64,000 nt of DNA from Hyaloperonospora brassicae. Its lineage: Eukaryota > Oomycota > Peronosporomycetes > Peronosporales > Peronosporaceae. Within the stretch, counting starts at the first letter, position 1. Every line of letters begins with the position of its first letter. The position numbers and the translations under genes were made by a program. Positions 35,837 through 45,101 of this stretch are shown here, in pieces. The notes under the pieces are model-generated. The model ran no database searches, had not been told where the DNA came from, and saw only the letters and a list, made by a program, of their open reading frames with translations. The stretch is taken from NCBI GenBank assembly GCA_947650285.1, contig CANTFL010001238.1, forward strand, positions 186,001-250,000, given 5' to 3'.

Positions 35837-38460
35837 GAGTCACACTCTAGAAGGGCGGGCACACGTGGATGGCGTAAGCCATTCACGTAAAACGGTGTGT
35901 GCTGTGTGGAAGCATGCACCGAATTTTTGATGGCGAATTCCACCATGGGTAGGAATTCGCTCCAACTTGAAAACGAGTGGACATATCCTCCAAGGATCTC
36001 TTCGAGGACACGGTTCGCACGTTCCGTCTGACCATCTGTTTCGGGATGGTCAGAAGTAGATATCTTCAATCGTGTTCCGAGAGAACGGGACACGTTTTGC
36101 CAAAACGCCGCCGTGAACCGAGGGTCACGGTCGTATACTAGTTCCCGGGGTAACCCGTGGAGTCTAAAGACCGTGTCTAGAAAGACACGAGCACAAACTT
36201 GAGTCTTGATCGACTCAGGGACAGCAGCAAGATGCACCATCTTGCTGAACCGGTCAACAAACACAAGATTACCATTATTCTTGTGAGCGTCTTCGGGAAA
36301 CCCGAAGACGAAGTCCATTGAAACGGACTGCCAGCACTCTGTCGGAACAGGCAGAGGCTGCAATGGCGCACGGGATGAAGGACTAGGCTTCACACGTTGA
36401 CAAACCTCGCAAGTACGTATGTACTTGCGGACAAACTGATACTGGCATGGCCAGTAAAAGTCACGACTTACCGTGAGGTAAGTGTTTTCTCTACCACGAT
36501 GGCCGCCTGTTGGGGCATCGTGACACTTATACATGATGCGTAATCGCAAATCATGATGAGTGGGGACGACGACACGAGACCTGACGCAGTCAACGGCTGT
36601 ATAATATAACAATCCGTTGCGTGTACTATGCCGATCCGATGAGGATCGGTACAAAGCCGGTAAATTCTTCAATGATTTACTGGATGGATGCACCAGATGA
36701 TCCATCAATCGCAGAAAATGCTTATCTTCCGCGTATGCCTTTCGTACGTCGTCAAGTTTACTTGACGACGGGACACTGACTGACAGTGTCGCAACAGTGG
36801 GCTTATCCTCACTGTTGACTCGGGTCGTAGGCTCGAAATCGGGCCGGCGCGAGAGCGCATCAGCGACGACGTTTAGTCGTCCTAGCTTGTACTCCACGGA
36901 GAAGTTATACTCCGCGAAGAAAGACAGCCACCTCGCCATCCTTTGCGACAGGTGTGGGCTGTTTACGGCCGTTCGTAATGACACATGGTCCGTATAGACG
37001 ATGAACGGTCTATCTCCCAATAGATAGACCCGGAACTTAGCCAGTGCGTACTTCATGGCAAGGAGTTCCGTGTCATGCACTGGGTAATTGCGCTCAGCTG
37101 CTTGCAGCTGACGCGACTGATAACAGATGACGCGCTCCGCGCCATCCGAGTCGAACTGCATTAACGCACAGCCGATTGCAAAATCGCTGGCGTCACAGAC
37201 CACATGAAATGGTCTGTCCTGATCTGCAATCGCCAAGATCTGCAATTGTATCAAGCTTTGGTTGATACCCTCAAAGTAACGCTGGCACTCAGCGTTCCAT
37301 GACCACCTCACATTTTTCTTGAGTAACCAAGAAATATGTACCGTCATCTCGGCGTAGTTGCGCGAGTACTTGTGCAAGTACGCCTCTAGCCCAAGGAACT
37401 TCCTTAGTCCCTTGACATCGACTGGCACAGGCCAGTCGGTGATTGCCTTGATCTTTTCGGGATCAGGGCGTACGCCGTGTTTACCCACGATGCACCCAAG
37501 AAGTGGTATTTCGCTAGCCGCGAATATACACTTCTTGAGGTTTGCGTACAACTTATTCTTGCGCATAAGTTGAAGAACCTGAACAACGTGAGTTCTGTGA
37601 ACTTCAACGTCCGTCTTTCCGTCCATAGCCCGGCTATGGACGAACACATCGTCGAAGTAACTCGGTGCGAAGTCCCGCACCGGTCTCAACAGATTTGTGA
37701 CACATCTGTTGAATGTTGCAGGGGCATTGCTCAGCCCCTGTGGCATCACTAGCCACTCCCACAACATACCGCTGGGGGTGCTCACTGCTGTGTACGGGAT
37801 GTACCGTTCACGCATGAGGATCTGATAGAATCCATCCATCAGATCCATGGAAGAAAATATGGTGCTCTTTGACATACCATCTATGATTACGTCCTTCCTT
37901 GGTATCGGCGTCTGATCCGGTACCGTTGCAGCATTCAATTTGTTTAATGCGTGAACTATCCGCCACCCTCCTGTGGCCTTTCGCACACAGAAGGTCGGAG
38001 AGCTGTGAGGGGATGTTGATTCCCTCACATGGCCCGTTGCTAAGCTGTCGGCAAAGAACTTGTCGATCGCTAGTACTTGTTCACGAGGAAGTGGCCCCTG
38101 CTTCATGACAAAGTACTTTGAGCCCGGTTTGAGCTCGATCTCGTGTCGAGTGCCTTTGTCCTTAGGCAACTCGCAAGGCACGGATTCAGGGAATACATCC
38201 TTGAATTCGATCAAATCCTTATAAAAAGGATTTGCCTGAAGCGACTCCCAGGATTGAGACGTGTATCGCTCAATCCGAGTCTTCTCATCGAGGACACTTT
38301 CGTCCATCGATGAGCTGCTGAGAACCCGTTCGTTCTCATTAAATACTGTTGCCGACCGAATATCGGCCACATACTCATCCTCTGTGACGAGTATGCAGAT
38401 CTGCTTGGCTTTGCCACTACGCAGATCACGCAATAACCGCTTCGGTTCCAGCGTCGGCAA
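35584..38460 (-). CDS. pol: Element 1 Pol: RT, RNase H, integrase
   Basis: 958 codons. RT spans about 110-345, with active site YFDD (residues 268-271; the commoner form is Y-I/L/V-DD). RNase H spans about 415-540 with D423, E465, D491 and D534. The integrase zinc finger has His near 647/654 and C684-x2-C687, and the catalytic triad D716, D777, E813 has exactly 35 residues between the last two. These enzymes copy element RNA into DNA and insert it. A TAA stop immediately precedes the first codon (TTG), as in all three copies. The last ~80 codons run out of the true tail frame after a G-run, so the product lacks the tail unless recoded. Confidence 0.93.
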   Translation of the reverse strand: MPTLEPKRLLRDLRSGKAKQICILVTEDEYVADIRSATVFNENERVLSSSSMDESVLDEKTRIERYTSQSWESLQANPFYKDLIEFKDVFPESVPCELPKDKGTRHEIELKPGSKYFVMKQGPLPREQVLAIDKFFADSLATGHVRESTSPHSSPTFCVRKATGGWRIVHALNKLNAATVPDQTPIPRKDVIIDGMSKSTIFSSMDLMDGFYQILMRERYIPYTAVSTPSGMLWEWLVMPQGLSNAPATFNRCVTNLLRPVRDFAPSYFDDVFVHSRAMDGKTDVEVHRTHVVQVLQLMRKNKLYANLKKCIFAASEIPLLGCIVGKHGVRPDPEKIKAITDWPVPVDVKGLRKFLGLEAYLHKYSRNYAEMTVHISWLLKKNVRWSWNAECQRYFEGINQSLIQLQILAIADQDRPFHVVCDASDFAIGCALMQFDSDGAERVICYQSRQLQAAERNYPVHDTELLAMKYALAKFRVYLLGDRPFIVYTDHVSLRTAVNSPHLSQRMARWLSFFAEYNFSVEYKLGRLNVVADALSRRPDFEPTTRVNSEDKPTVATLSVSVPSSSKLDDVRKAYAEDKHFLRLMDHLVHPSSKSLKNLPALYRSSSDRHSTRNGLLYYTAVDCVRSRVVVPTHHDLRLRIMYKCHDAPTGGHRGRENTYLTVSRDFYWPCQYQFVRKYIRTCEVCQRVKPSPSSRAPLQPLPVPTECWQSVSMDFVFGFPEDAHKNNGNLVFVDRFSKMVHLAAVPESIKTQVCARVFLDTVFRLHGLPRELVYDRDPRFTAAFWQNVSRSLGTRLKISTSDHPETDGQTERANRVLEEILGGYVHSFSSWSEFLPMVEFAIKNSVHASTQHTPFYVNGLRHPRVPALLECDSWIRGEGLARAKTISALAHHVSTLTSSRMMPMSIRSTSMKHNSAIIATTLLLTRMVMTMLVYSASSTIIPARKKTPSLKKRAIS

Positions 38461-38645
38461 TTAAGTTATTTCGGAAGTGAGTTTTGGAGGCACAACCAAA
38501 TCAAGCGTGTAAGCGCCTACGCTTGATCCATCATTGACCAAGACGTTCAGCGTCTCGGTTTCTTTCTGGGAAGTTACATCCACTGGATCTGGGAGCTTTC
38601 TCCACAATGTAGTGGTCTTCTACATTGTGTTCTTGTACAGTCGTG

Positions 38646-39242
38646 CTAACGACCGTACCACAAGTGAGTCCATCGCTCACTCGTAGTACACCCACATGAG
38701 TGTGGGCGTTCCAAAATTTTCGTCAGGTGGTTAACTGAGGAACAAGTAGCAGGCATCATCACGGATCGATGCTGCCAGCTCACCCTTGGCTCGTACTTTC
38801 TGAGCCAAGTCAACCCCAAGATGACGTCGAACTTGTCATCTGGGTCAAGCACGATGAAATCATCACCGCATTGTTCGCCCTCTAACGTGTAGTGGATTCC
38901 TACTACACGTTTCTCAACGGTTCTCGATGCGCCTGTTGCTAGGCGCACCGTCATCTTCGTTGGAGAGATCTCCCGCTCCACGAAGTTAAAACCTCCTGTC
39001 TCTAATGACTGGCGACGAACAAAATTGTTCGACGCCCCACAGTCAACTAGGGCGCGAAGTGACAAGTCTTTCGTCACTTCCAACTTCAAGGTGATGAGTA
39101 ATATCTCATCGCCAGGTGCAGAGACACAAAGAAATTGTGTGTCGGGAGCAACCTTCTTTAGGAGATTTGCAAATTCTCTTGATGTTGCTGTATCAGTAGG
39201 GCGCACCGCCCCTACTGATACCGACCGTTTTTGATGGCCCAC
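38646..39242 (-). CDS. Element 1 aspartic protease
   Basis: 198 codons. The retropepsin signature VDCGASNNFV has Cys in place of the usual Ser/Thr of D-S/T-G, and the ILGLTWL flap-side motif follows. It would cleave the Gag-Pol polyprotein. It opens in the -1 frame relative to gag and begins just downstream of the frameshift-signal region. The stem TATCAGTAGGG/CCCTACTGATA is perfect here (11 bp), but the slippery run is shortened to AAAAAC. Confidence 0.85.
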   Translation of the reverse strand: MGHQKRSVSVGAVRPTDTATSREFANLLKKVAPDTQFLCVSAPGDEILLITLKLEVTKDLSLRALVDCGASNNFVRRQSLETGGFNFVEREISPTKMTVRLATGASRTVEKRVVGIHYTLEGEQCGDDFIVLDPDDKFDVILGLTWLRKYEPRVSWQHRSVMMPATCSSVNHLTKILERPHSCGCTTSERWTHLWYGR

Positions 39243-40335
39243 CTTGCTGTTGCAGTTTCACAACAGAAATAAACTCTCGCCCTCCAGTTCTTCTTGCTGG
39301 TGGGTGAACACTGCGCTCAGCACCGCGAGGTTATGAGCGGGGGATACTGCATTCATATGCGTAGTGTCCCAGTTTTATACAGTGATGGCATCATACCATT
39401 TGCTTGTCGTTCATAGGGCGAGGTTTCTCGCCCTCGACTTGACAGAGGTCCATTGGTTCTGGACCTCCAACAGCTTATCATCTCTGTGGACGATGCGGGG
39501 TCAACGTAGCGTGAGACTTTCTCACACTATAATCTTCATTCTCCACTGCGACGATTGCCTCTGAGAGCGTCTTTAGCTCTCCGCGGAACAAGTGGTCCCT
39601 AACGGGACCGTCTGAAATCCCTTACATGAAGATTGTGATCAATACAAACTCATTTACAGGGTTCACTACCATGCAGCTTGCAAGGTAGCGTACATGTTGG
39701 GCGTAAGCGTGAACCTTACGCTTATCCTGCTTGATTTGTAGGAGCTCTGAAAGAGTCCTGAACAATGCTCTGGGCGGCTCGAACGTCTCACTGAGCAGGG
39801 TCTTGAAGATCCTCAACGACCCAAAAACATTTGGGTCGTGCAACTTGAGGTTCAGGGCCCAAGATCTGGCTTCTCCTACCAGTTTAGACTGAGCGAATGA
39901 GGCTTGCATTCGCTCATCATCGATGCAATGATCATCGATGGCATCGTCCATCTCGACGAACCACATCAACAGGGAGTCTTCCTCGACTCGCTGATACGTG
40001 AAGACCTCTAGTTTTTTTAGAGACTCCCGTCGACGCTCACGCGCCGGCTCTGTGGACTGAGACTGTTGTTGTCTCAGTGCTTCGGTCCGCTGGTGATCTT
40101 GTTGTTGTAACAAGGTCACCTGCGCTCGCGACTCACCAAGTTCTCGTTGCAAGAACTTGCTAATGACGGCATGTTGCTGGTCCCTATCCCTTGAGGATAG
40201 CATGGCCTAAATGGATTCCTCGCCAACGGTCGAACTCATTCGTTCGATCGCACTCCATTCGATGTCACTCAAAAAGGAGTAGCTCTCACGGGTTCCGTGA
40301 AAGCTGTCGCCGTCTACGTCGTCCAACATGTTCAT
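39240..40335 (-). pseudogene. gag: Element 1 gag (broken)
   Basis: Starts at ATG 40333-40335 (MNMLDD...). It meets TAG at 40207-40209, then has a 193-codon open stretch (39622-40203) covering the retrotransposon Gag helical domain (LMWFVEMDDAI, FEPPRALFRTLSELLQIKQ, VHAYAQHVRYLAS), and stops after ITIFM. The zinc knuckle C-x2-C-x4-H-x4-C survives at 39349-39390. Unlike elements 2 and 3 it has no stops between the N-terminal and Gag domains (EALRQQQSQ). Those stops are therefore specific to the younger pair. Confidence 0.85.
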
Positions 40336-40364
40336 GTAAGTCGATCGGGTTGTGGTCCTTGGAC

Positions 40365-40383
40365 GGACTACAAAGTGCTACCA
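40365..40383 (-). other. Element 1 candidate primer-binding site
   Basis: Minus strand TGGTAGCACTTTGTAGTCC begins 2 nt inside the 5' LTR. TGG would pair with a tRNA CCA end. The primer tRNA would end ...GTGCTACCA, and which tRNA that is cannot be settled from this window. Confidence 0.55.
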
Positions 40384-40385
40384 GG

Positions 40386-40826
40386 TGTGACGGGGCACTG
40401 TTGACTACGTGCTGGATGGCCAGTACGGAGTATACTTCCACTGACGACAGTGGTCGACAGTGCCCTGCTAGGTGTTTTAACGAAACACAGAGGAAGTAAA
40501 GGAGACTAAGTAGTCAGACTAGTCTCTGGTAAAAGTGAAACTGTATTAATATAATTAAGTCCTATAACTCCTTGAATCTCTGTTGCCCTGACTTAATTAT
40601 ACTAATATAGCTATATGTATGATGACGTCTACTCACCATCCATTGCGCGCGTCTAGCAGCGATTGGTGGGTTGATATCATCTCGATATCAACCATTGAGT
40701 AGACCCTTCGGTCATCTCAACAATATCACCATGTCTTGTGATATTGTTGATATAATATTCAACCTAATATTCTTTATTGTCTGATTGCTCAAATGACAAT
40801 CTCATGTAACGGGCTACCCCGTTATA
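40386..40826 (-). repeat. Element 1, 5' LTR
   Basis: 441 bp, TGTGACGGGG to CCCCGTTATA. It closely matches the 33053-33495 LTR, with a modest number of differences. Confidence 0.93.
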
Positions 40827-40831
40827 GGAAA

Positions 40832-41476
40832 CAAATCTGACTTCCGCAGGTATTGTGGAAAGCTTACGTCTAATGGCAAGTAAATATTGCGCTATTAAGC
40901 CAATGTACATTGGGTGGCTAAACTTCATTGTCATGTACGAGAACAACACGTAAATCTACTACTCACGCAACGTACTGGATATCTCAATGGGAAAACAAAT
41001 GACATCAGAGGTGGATGATTTATTGGAATCAATGTGGCAGATTTCTATATTGAAACCACTCGCGGCTCGGATGGTACATTATCGGTATGAGAAGAACAAA
41101 AAAGCATACACATTGCTAAACATCGTGCTGCTGGGATTAAAGGTCGAACCCGCTACAGCTCTCAATGATCATAACAACGAGAAGATGAGTTTAATTAATT
41201 TAGTTCACTGACTTACATTCTCTGACGTATATAGGGCCAAACACGAATTAGCTTGGTATACGTACGAAAAAGCAGTACGCAATATAATAACAGGTTTCTC
41301 TTCACTCCCACCAACGCGGAAATCGCTTTTGTATTAGGAGCTGAAAAATACGTCGGAGACGGAAAAGATTGAGAAGGAGGATACTGCGCAAAATAAGTAT
41401 ATGGATAAGATACTCTAACGAATAAAAGAGTGTCTGACCGATCGACCGACCGACTAAATTAATCGGTTGACTGCTT
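40832..41476. other. Between element 1 and the acyltransferase remnant: no gene recognised
   Basis: A 74-codon open frame at 40987-41211 has no recognisable motif. A short GACC tandem run (GACCGATCGACCGACCGACT, about 41435) precedes the acyltransferase start. Confidence 0.5.
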
Positions 41477-42470
41477 ATGATTCCAACCGCCATGAAAAGC
41501 AACGCCCTGTCCGGTAACTTTGGCTCGCAAGTCTTTCGCGAGCGCTGGGGCGACTGCCGCCTCGAAGCAGACCTGGAAGACTCTTTGCTCCCGCTCTACC
41601 GCTCCCAGCGCGATTTATCACGGCTGCCCGTGCTGCCCCTCGCCCACACAGTCGCGTTGTGCCCCTCGACGCGCTCGACGCTCGTGCATTCCTCGACGAA
41701 CGCAGGATTCGTACCTGATTTACCACCTTGCGACGCACACGAATGCTGTAGTCATGCGTCGCAATCGTCTCCTTCAGTTGGAGCTCGTGGAGCCGCGTTC
41801 GCGACAAGTGCTGATTTTTGAGGCGCTGTGCTTTCAGTTGGGTCGGATACTGGACGCTGCCGAAGCTGCCGAGACGGCAGTGGGTGTGCTGACAACGCAG
41901 GACCGAGACACGTGGGCAGATGCCCGCCAGAAATCGATTCGAGCATCGTCGATGAACGAGGAGTCGTTGCGGATCATTGAGAGCTCGTTACTGATACTCA
42001 AACTCGACTAAAAAGCGCCCGTGACGCGCAATGAAGTGGCGCGTGGTCTGCGGCATGGCAATGGACGCAACCGCGTCTTTGACAAGTGCGTGCAGATTGT
42101 CGTGTTTGAGACAGGTCAGATTGGGCTGGTAGGGGAACACTCAATGCTCGATGGTATGCCCATGGCACTCTACGCAAATTGGTGTTTTCGCGTCTGCATC
42201 ATGGACAGATCGACTTGGGTCGCCGTGGTCCAACGACCTCAAAGCTGACAGGAACCTCCGAGACGGATTACGTTATGCTTGACGGATGAGACTCGACGTT
42301 GCATGGCGATGCAGAAGCGAAATTTGACAAGATGATGATTGACCACGAAGTCTGTGTGCTGGCCAGTCACGGCTACGTTCCGCGCGTGACCGAGGGAATC
42401 GATGCAGTCCGGATGATTTTGTCCAGCTTGCCATACAACTCACGTATAAGAAGCTGTGTAAAAAGAGCGT
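41477..42470 (+). pseudogene. Carnitine O-acyltransferase pseudogene, 5' part
   Basis: This family swaps acyl groups between CoA and carnitine in mitochondria or peroxisomes. Seen in order: LSRLPVLPLAHTV (N-terminal LPxLPVPPL motif, frame from 41477); then, after a frameshift, VVMRRNRLLQ, VGVLTTQDRDTWADARQ and NEESLRIIESSLLILKLD (frame ending with TAA at 42009-42011); the same frame continues with HGNGRNRVFDKCVQ and GEHSMLDGMP, which contains the catalytic His; then another shift to SPDDFVQLAIQLTYKKLCKK, cut by element 2 at 42470. At least two frameshifts, several stops and an internal deletion (the tryptophan-rich W..WW.. region is missing) make it dead. Confidence 0.88.
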
Positions 42471-42864
42471 TGAAACTGGGCAGCCCGTTACATGGAAATT
42501 GTCATTTGAAGAGATAATGACAATTAATTATATTACGTTGAATTTTCTCTTAACAATATCACCAAAGGGGTGATATTGAAGGGTAGACCAAAGAGTCTGT
42601 TCGTTGGTTGATATCAAGATGATATCAACTCACCAATCGCCGCAAGACGCGCGCAAAGAGTGGTGACGAGACGTCACCATACACTCAGTTATATTAGCAT
42701 AATTAAGTTAAGTCAAACAGAGAGACAGTGGTTAAAAGACTTAATTATATTAATATAACAGTTCTGCTTTTACCTTACCTACGCTTCCTTGATTGCCTTG
42801 TGTACGTCTGTCCGGCGCACCGGAACCCTTGCGTTAAGTTCACGCAAGGGTGTGCCCCGTTACA
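42471..42864 (+). repeat. Element 2, 5' LTR
   Basis: 394 bp ending GTGCCCCGTTACA. It carries the CAATATCACC/GGTGATATTG, GTTGATATCA/TGATATCAAC, GTGACG/CGTCAC and CCTTGCGT/ACGCAAGG foldbacks. Confidence 0.92.
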
Positions 42865-42866
42865 CC

Positions 42867-42885
42867 TGGTAGCACTTCGTAGTCC
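42867..42885 (+). other. Element 2 candidate primer-binding site
   Basis: TGGTAGCACTTCGTAGTCC, 2 nt after the LTR. This is the same site as in element 1; element 3 has TGT in place of TGG. Confidence 0.55.
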
Positions 42886-42908
42886 TTCCAAGGACCACAG
42901 CACCCAAC

Positions 42909-44063
42909 ATGAACATGTTGAATGATGAGGAGACCTTTCACGCCACGCGTGAAGGGTTTACCCATTTGAGTGACATCGAATGGGGTGCGGTAGAACGAAT
43001 GAGTTCTAATGTAGGCGAGTTCGCCATTAGCGCCATGTTGGAGTCTCTCAACAGAGACCAACAACATGCCACTATAGCCAAGTTCATTCAAAATGAACTT
43101 GTCGCCGAAAAGGAGAAAGTAGCCTTGCTTCACCAGCAAGGCTCTCAACAGGCCGAGTAGTTGAGAGAACTCGGTGCTCAACAGACAGAGCTGTTGATAC
43201 AGTAGCAATTCCATGCTGCTGTGGGCGGGACGGCGCATGCGCGTCGTCCCGCGGTCATGAAAGTTGACATCTCCAAGTACAGTGGAGTCCCGGAGGACTT
43301 CCTGTTACTATGGTTTGTCGAACTCGACAGAGCCTTAAGGGCTCGTCGCGTCGAAGATGATCAAATGAAACTCACATTTGCTCAGACCCACTTGGCAGGG
43401 CAAGCCAAAACTTGGTCCCTGGGACTCGAGAGTAGCGACCCAAACGTATTTGGGTCGCTAGATGACTTCAAGTCCGGGCTCAGACAAACGTTTGAGCCGC
43501 CACGGGCTGAGTTCAGGGTTCGTTCTGAGCTCCTGAAACTCAAGCAGGGTAAGCGTGATGTGCACGCTTACGCACAACATATACGACTCCTAGCGAGTAG
43601 TATAACTGCCAACCCAGTCCATGAACACACGTTGATTACGGTGTTCATGCAAAGGCTAGCAGAAGGGCCCGTCAGGAGCCACCTGTTCCTCCTTGAGCTG
43701 AATACGCTTGAAGAAGCGATATTAGCCGCGTAACAGGAAGACTTTAGCATGAGACAGGCTCATGCTAGCTCAAACTCTTACCGTCCACCAAGACGACAAG
43801 AGATCGGAGGTCCAGAACCAATGGACCTCTGCTATGTTGAGAGCGAGAGACCTCTCTCTTCGAACAACAAGCGATTGCATAGGTGCAATCGCTGTCAGAA
43901 GTCAGGGCACTACGCATATGAGTGTAGTGCCCCACGCCCAGTACCAAACAGTACTGAGCGAAATGGACGACCATTTGCCAGAAAGGGCAATGGGCGTGGG
44001 TCCAGCGCTGTTGCCAGGCCGCAACAGCGAGACGGACCATCAAAAAATGGTCGGGGTCAGTAG
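42909..44063 (+). pseudogene. gag: Element 2 gag (one frame, three stops)
   Basis: Single reading frame from ATG 42909 with TAG (43158-43160), TAG (43203-43205, context CAG TAG CAA TTC), TAA (43731-43733) and a final TAG (44061-44063). N-terminal part 42909-43157. Gag helical domain about 43260-43730 (VDISKYSGVPEDFLLLWFVE, FEPPRAEFRVRSELLKLKQG, VHAYAQHIRLLASS). CCHC zinc knuckle CNRCQKSGHYAYEC at 43884-43925, followed by a basic Arg/Gly-rich end. Gag would package element RNA. Element 3 has the same stops, so they were inherited from a common master. Either that master was mobilised in trans, or stop read-through is used. Confidence 0.88.
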
Positions 44064-44082
44064 GGGCGGAGCGCCCTACTGA
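44042..44082 (+). promoter_or_regulatory. Candidate -1 ribosomal frameshift signal (gag-pro)
   Basis: Slippery heptamer A AAA AAT at 44042-44048 in the gag frame, an 8-nt spacer, then a perfect 9-bp stem TCAGTAGGG (44057-44065) / CCCTACTGA (44074-44082) with an 8-nt loop. The gag stop TAG (44061-44063) lies in the stem. A -1 slip puts ribosomes in exactly the protease frame. Confidence 0.7.
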
Positions 44083-44113
44083 TCCATCAACCTCAAGAGA
44101 ATTTGCAAATCTC

Positions 44114-44851
44114 TTGACGAAAGTTGATCCAGGTACACAATCATTGTGTGTCTCTGCACCTGGTGATGAGATATTACTCATCACCTTGAAGTTGGAAGCG
44201 ACAAATGATTTGTCGCGTCGTGCCCTAGTAGACTGTGGGGCGTCGAACAACTTTGTTCGTCGCCAGTCACTAGAGGGTCGTAGGCTCAAGTTCGTTGAGC
44301 GCGACATTCCCCTCACAAGGATGACGGTGCGCCTTGCAACAGGCGCATCGATAACCGTTGAGAAACGTGTAGTAAGAATCCACTACACGTTGGAGGGCGA
44401 ACAGTACGATGATGACTTCATCGTACTAGATCTGGATGACAAATTTGATGTCATCCTGGGATTACCTTGGCTCAGAAAGTACGAGCCAATAGTGAGCTGG
44501 CAGCATCGATCCGTGAAGATGCCTGCCGCTTGTTCATCAGATGGCCATATGATGAACATCTTGGAGCGTCCGCAAGCGTGTGGATGTTCTGCGAGTGGGT
44601 GCGATGGCCTCACTTACTATTCGGTCGTTAGCACGACTGCACAAGATCACAGTGTAGTTGATCACTACACTGTGGAGCAAGCTCCCGGCGGCTGTACAGA
44701 AGAACAGGCGGCGCCGAAGGTCCACCACTCGAATAAGTCGAGTGGACCGGGACATGGATACATGCCTAGCGGCAGCATCTTCGACAAAATAAACCTGTTG
44801 CCTTCAAAGGGCAACATAGAATTCCTAGGTCGACTGGAGAGTCGACCGTAG
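44114..44851 (+). CDS. Element 2 aspartic protease
   Basis: 245 codons as an isolated ORF; the frame is open further up to the frameshift signal. LVDCGASNNFVRR (Asp at residue 40) and VILGLPWL (114-120) are the retropepsin marks. The C-terminal extension is Ser/His-rich. The frame ends at TAG 44849-44851 and the linker to RT continues in another frame. In element 3 the same linker stays in the protease frame, so this copy has a small indel. Confidence 0.87.
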   Translation: MTKVDPGTQSLCVSAPGDEILLITLKLEATNDLSRRALVDCGASNNFVRRQSLEGRRLKFVERDIPLTRMTVRLATGASITVEKRVVRIHYTLEGEQYDDDFIVLDLDDKFDVILGLPWLRKYEPIVSWQHRSVKMPAACSSDGHMMNILERPQACGCSASGCDGLTYYSVVSTTAQDHSVVDHYTVEQAPGGCTEEQAAPKVHHSNKSSGPGHGYMPSGSIFDKINLLPSKGNIEFLGRLESRP

Positions 44852-45101
44852 AGGATCGGGGTGCCTGACTGTGGTTGCACAGCCACAGTCGGAATACGTC
44901 GAGGGAATAAGTCCCCACGTACTTGAGGAAGGAATTCCTCAAGAGTCACTTGCTGAAGGATTAGGACTTCAGCAACCTTTGGAAGCAAGTTCCCAGGAAG
45001 AAACCGAGACGTTGAACGTCTTAGGCAATGACGGATCAAGCGTAGGCGCTTATACGCTTGATCTGATTGTGCCTCCAAAACTCACTTCCTAAATAACCTA
45101 A
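44852..45101 (+). other. Element 2 protease-RT linker with stops
   Basis: Open in the RT frame from about 44829 to TAA 45090-45092, then TAA 45099-45101 directly before the RT ORF. The second TAA occupies the same place in all three copies. The linker holds four long adjacent hairpins, for example GACTGTGG/CCACAGTC (44867-44890) and CTTGAGGAA/TTCCTCAAG. Confidence 0.7.

Larger units (their letters stand above)
33053..40826 (-). mobile_element. Gypsy element 1 (full length, minus strand)
   Basis: 7774 bp flanked by ggaaa duplications (33048-33052 and 40827-40831). Internal order on the minus strand is PBS, gag, protease, RT-RNase H-integrase, acidic tail and chromodomain, with two antisense ORFs next to the 3' LTR. 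It is the most diverged of the three copies. Its LTRs carry a different U5-side segment from elements 2 and 3. Gag has a shared-position loss plus an early stop, and antisense ORF1 has one stop. The 5' LTR ends GTTATA instead of GTTACA. Confidence 0.95.
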
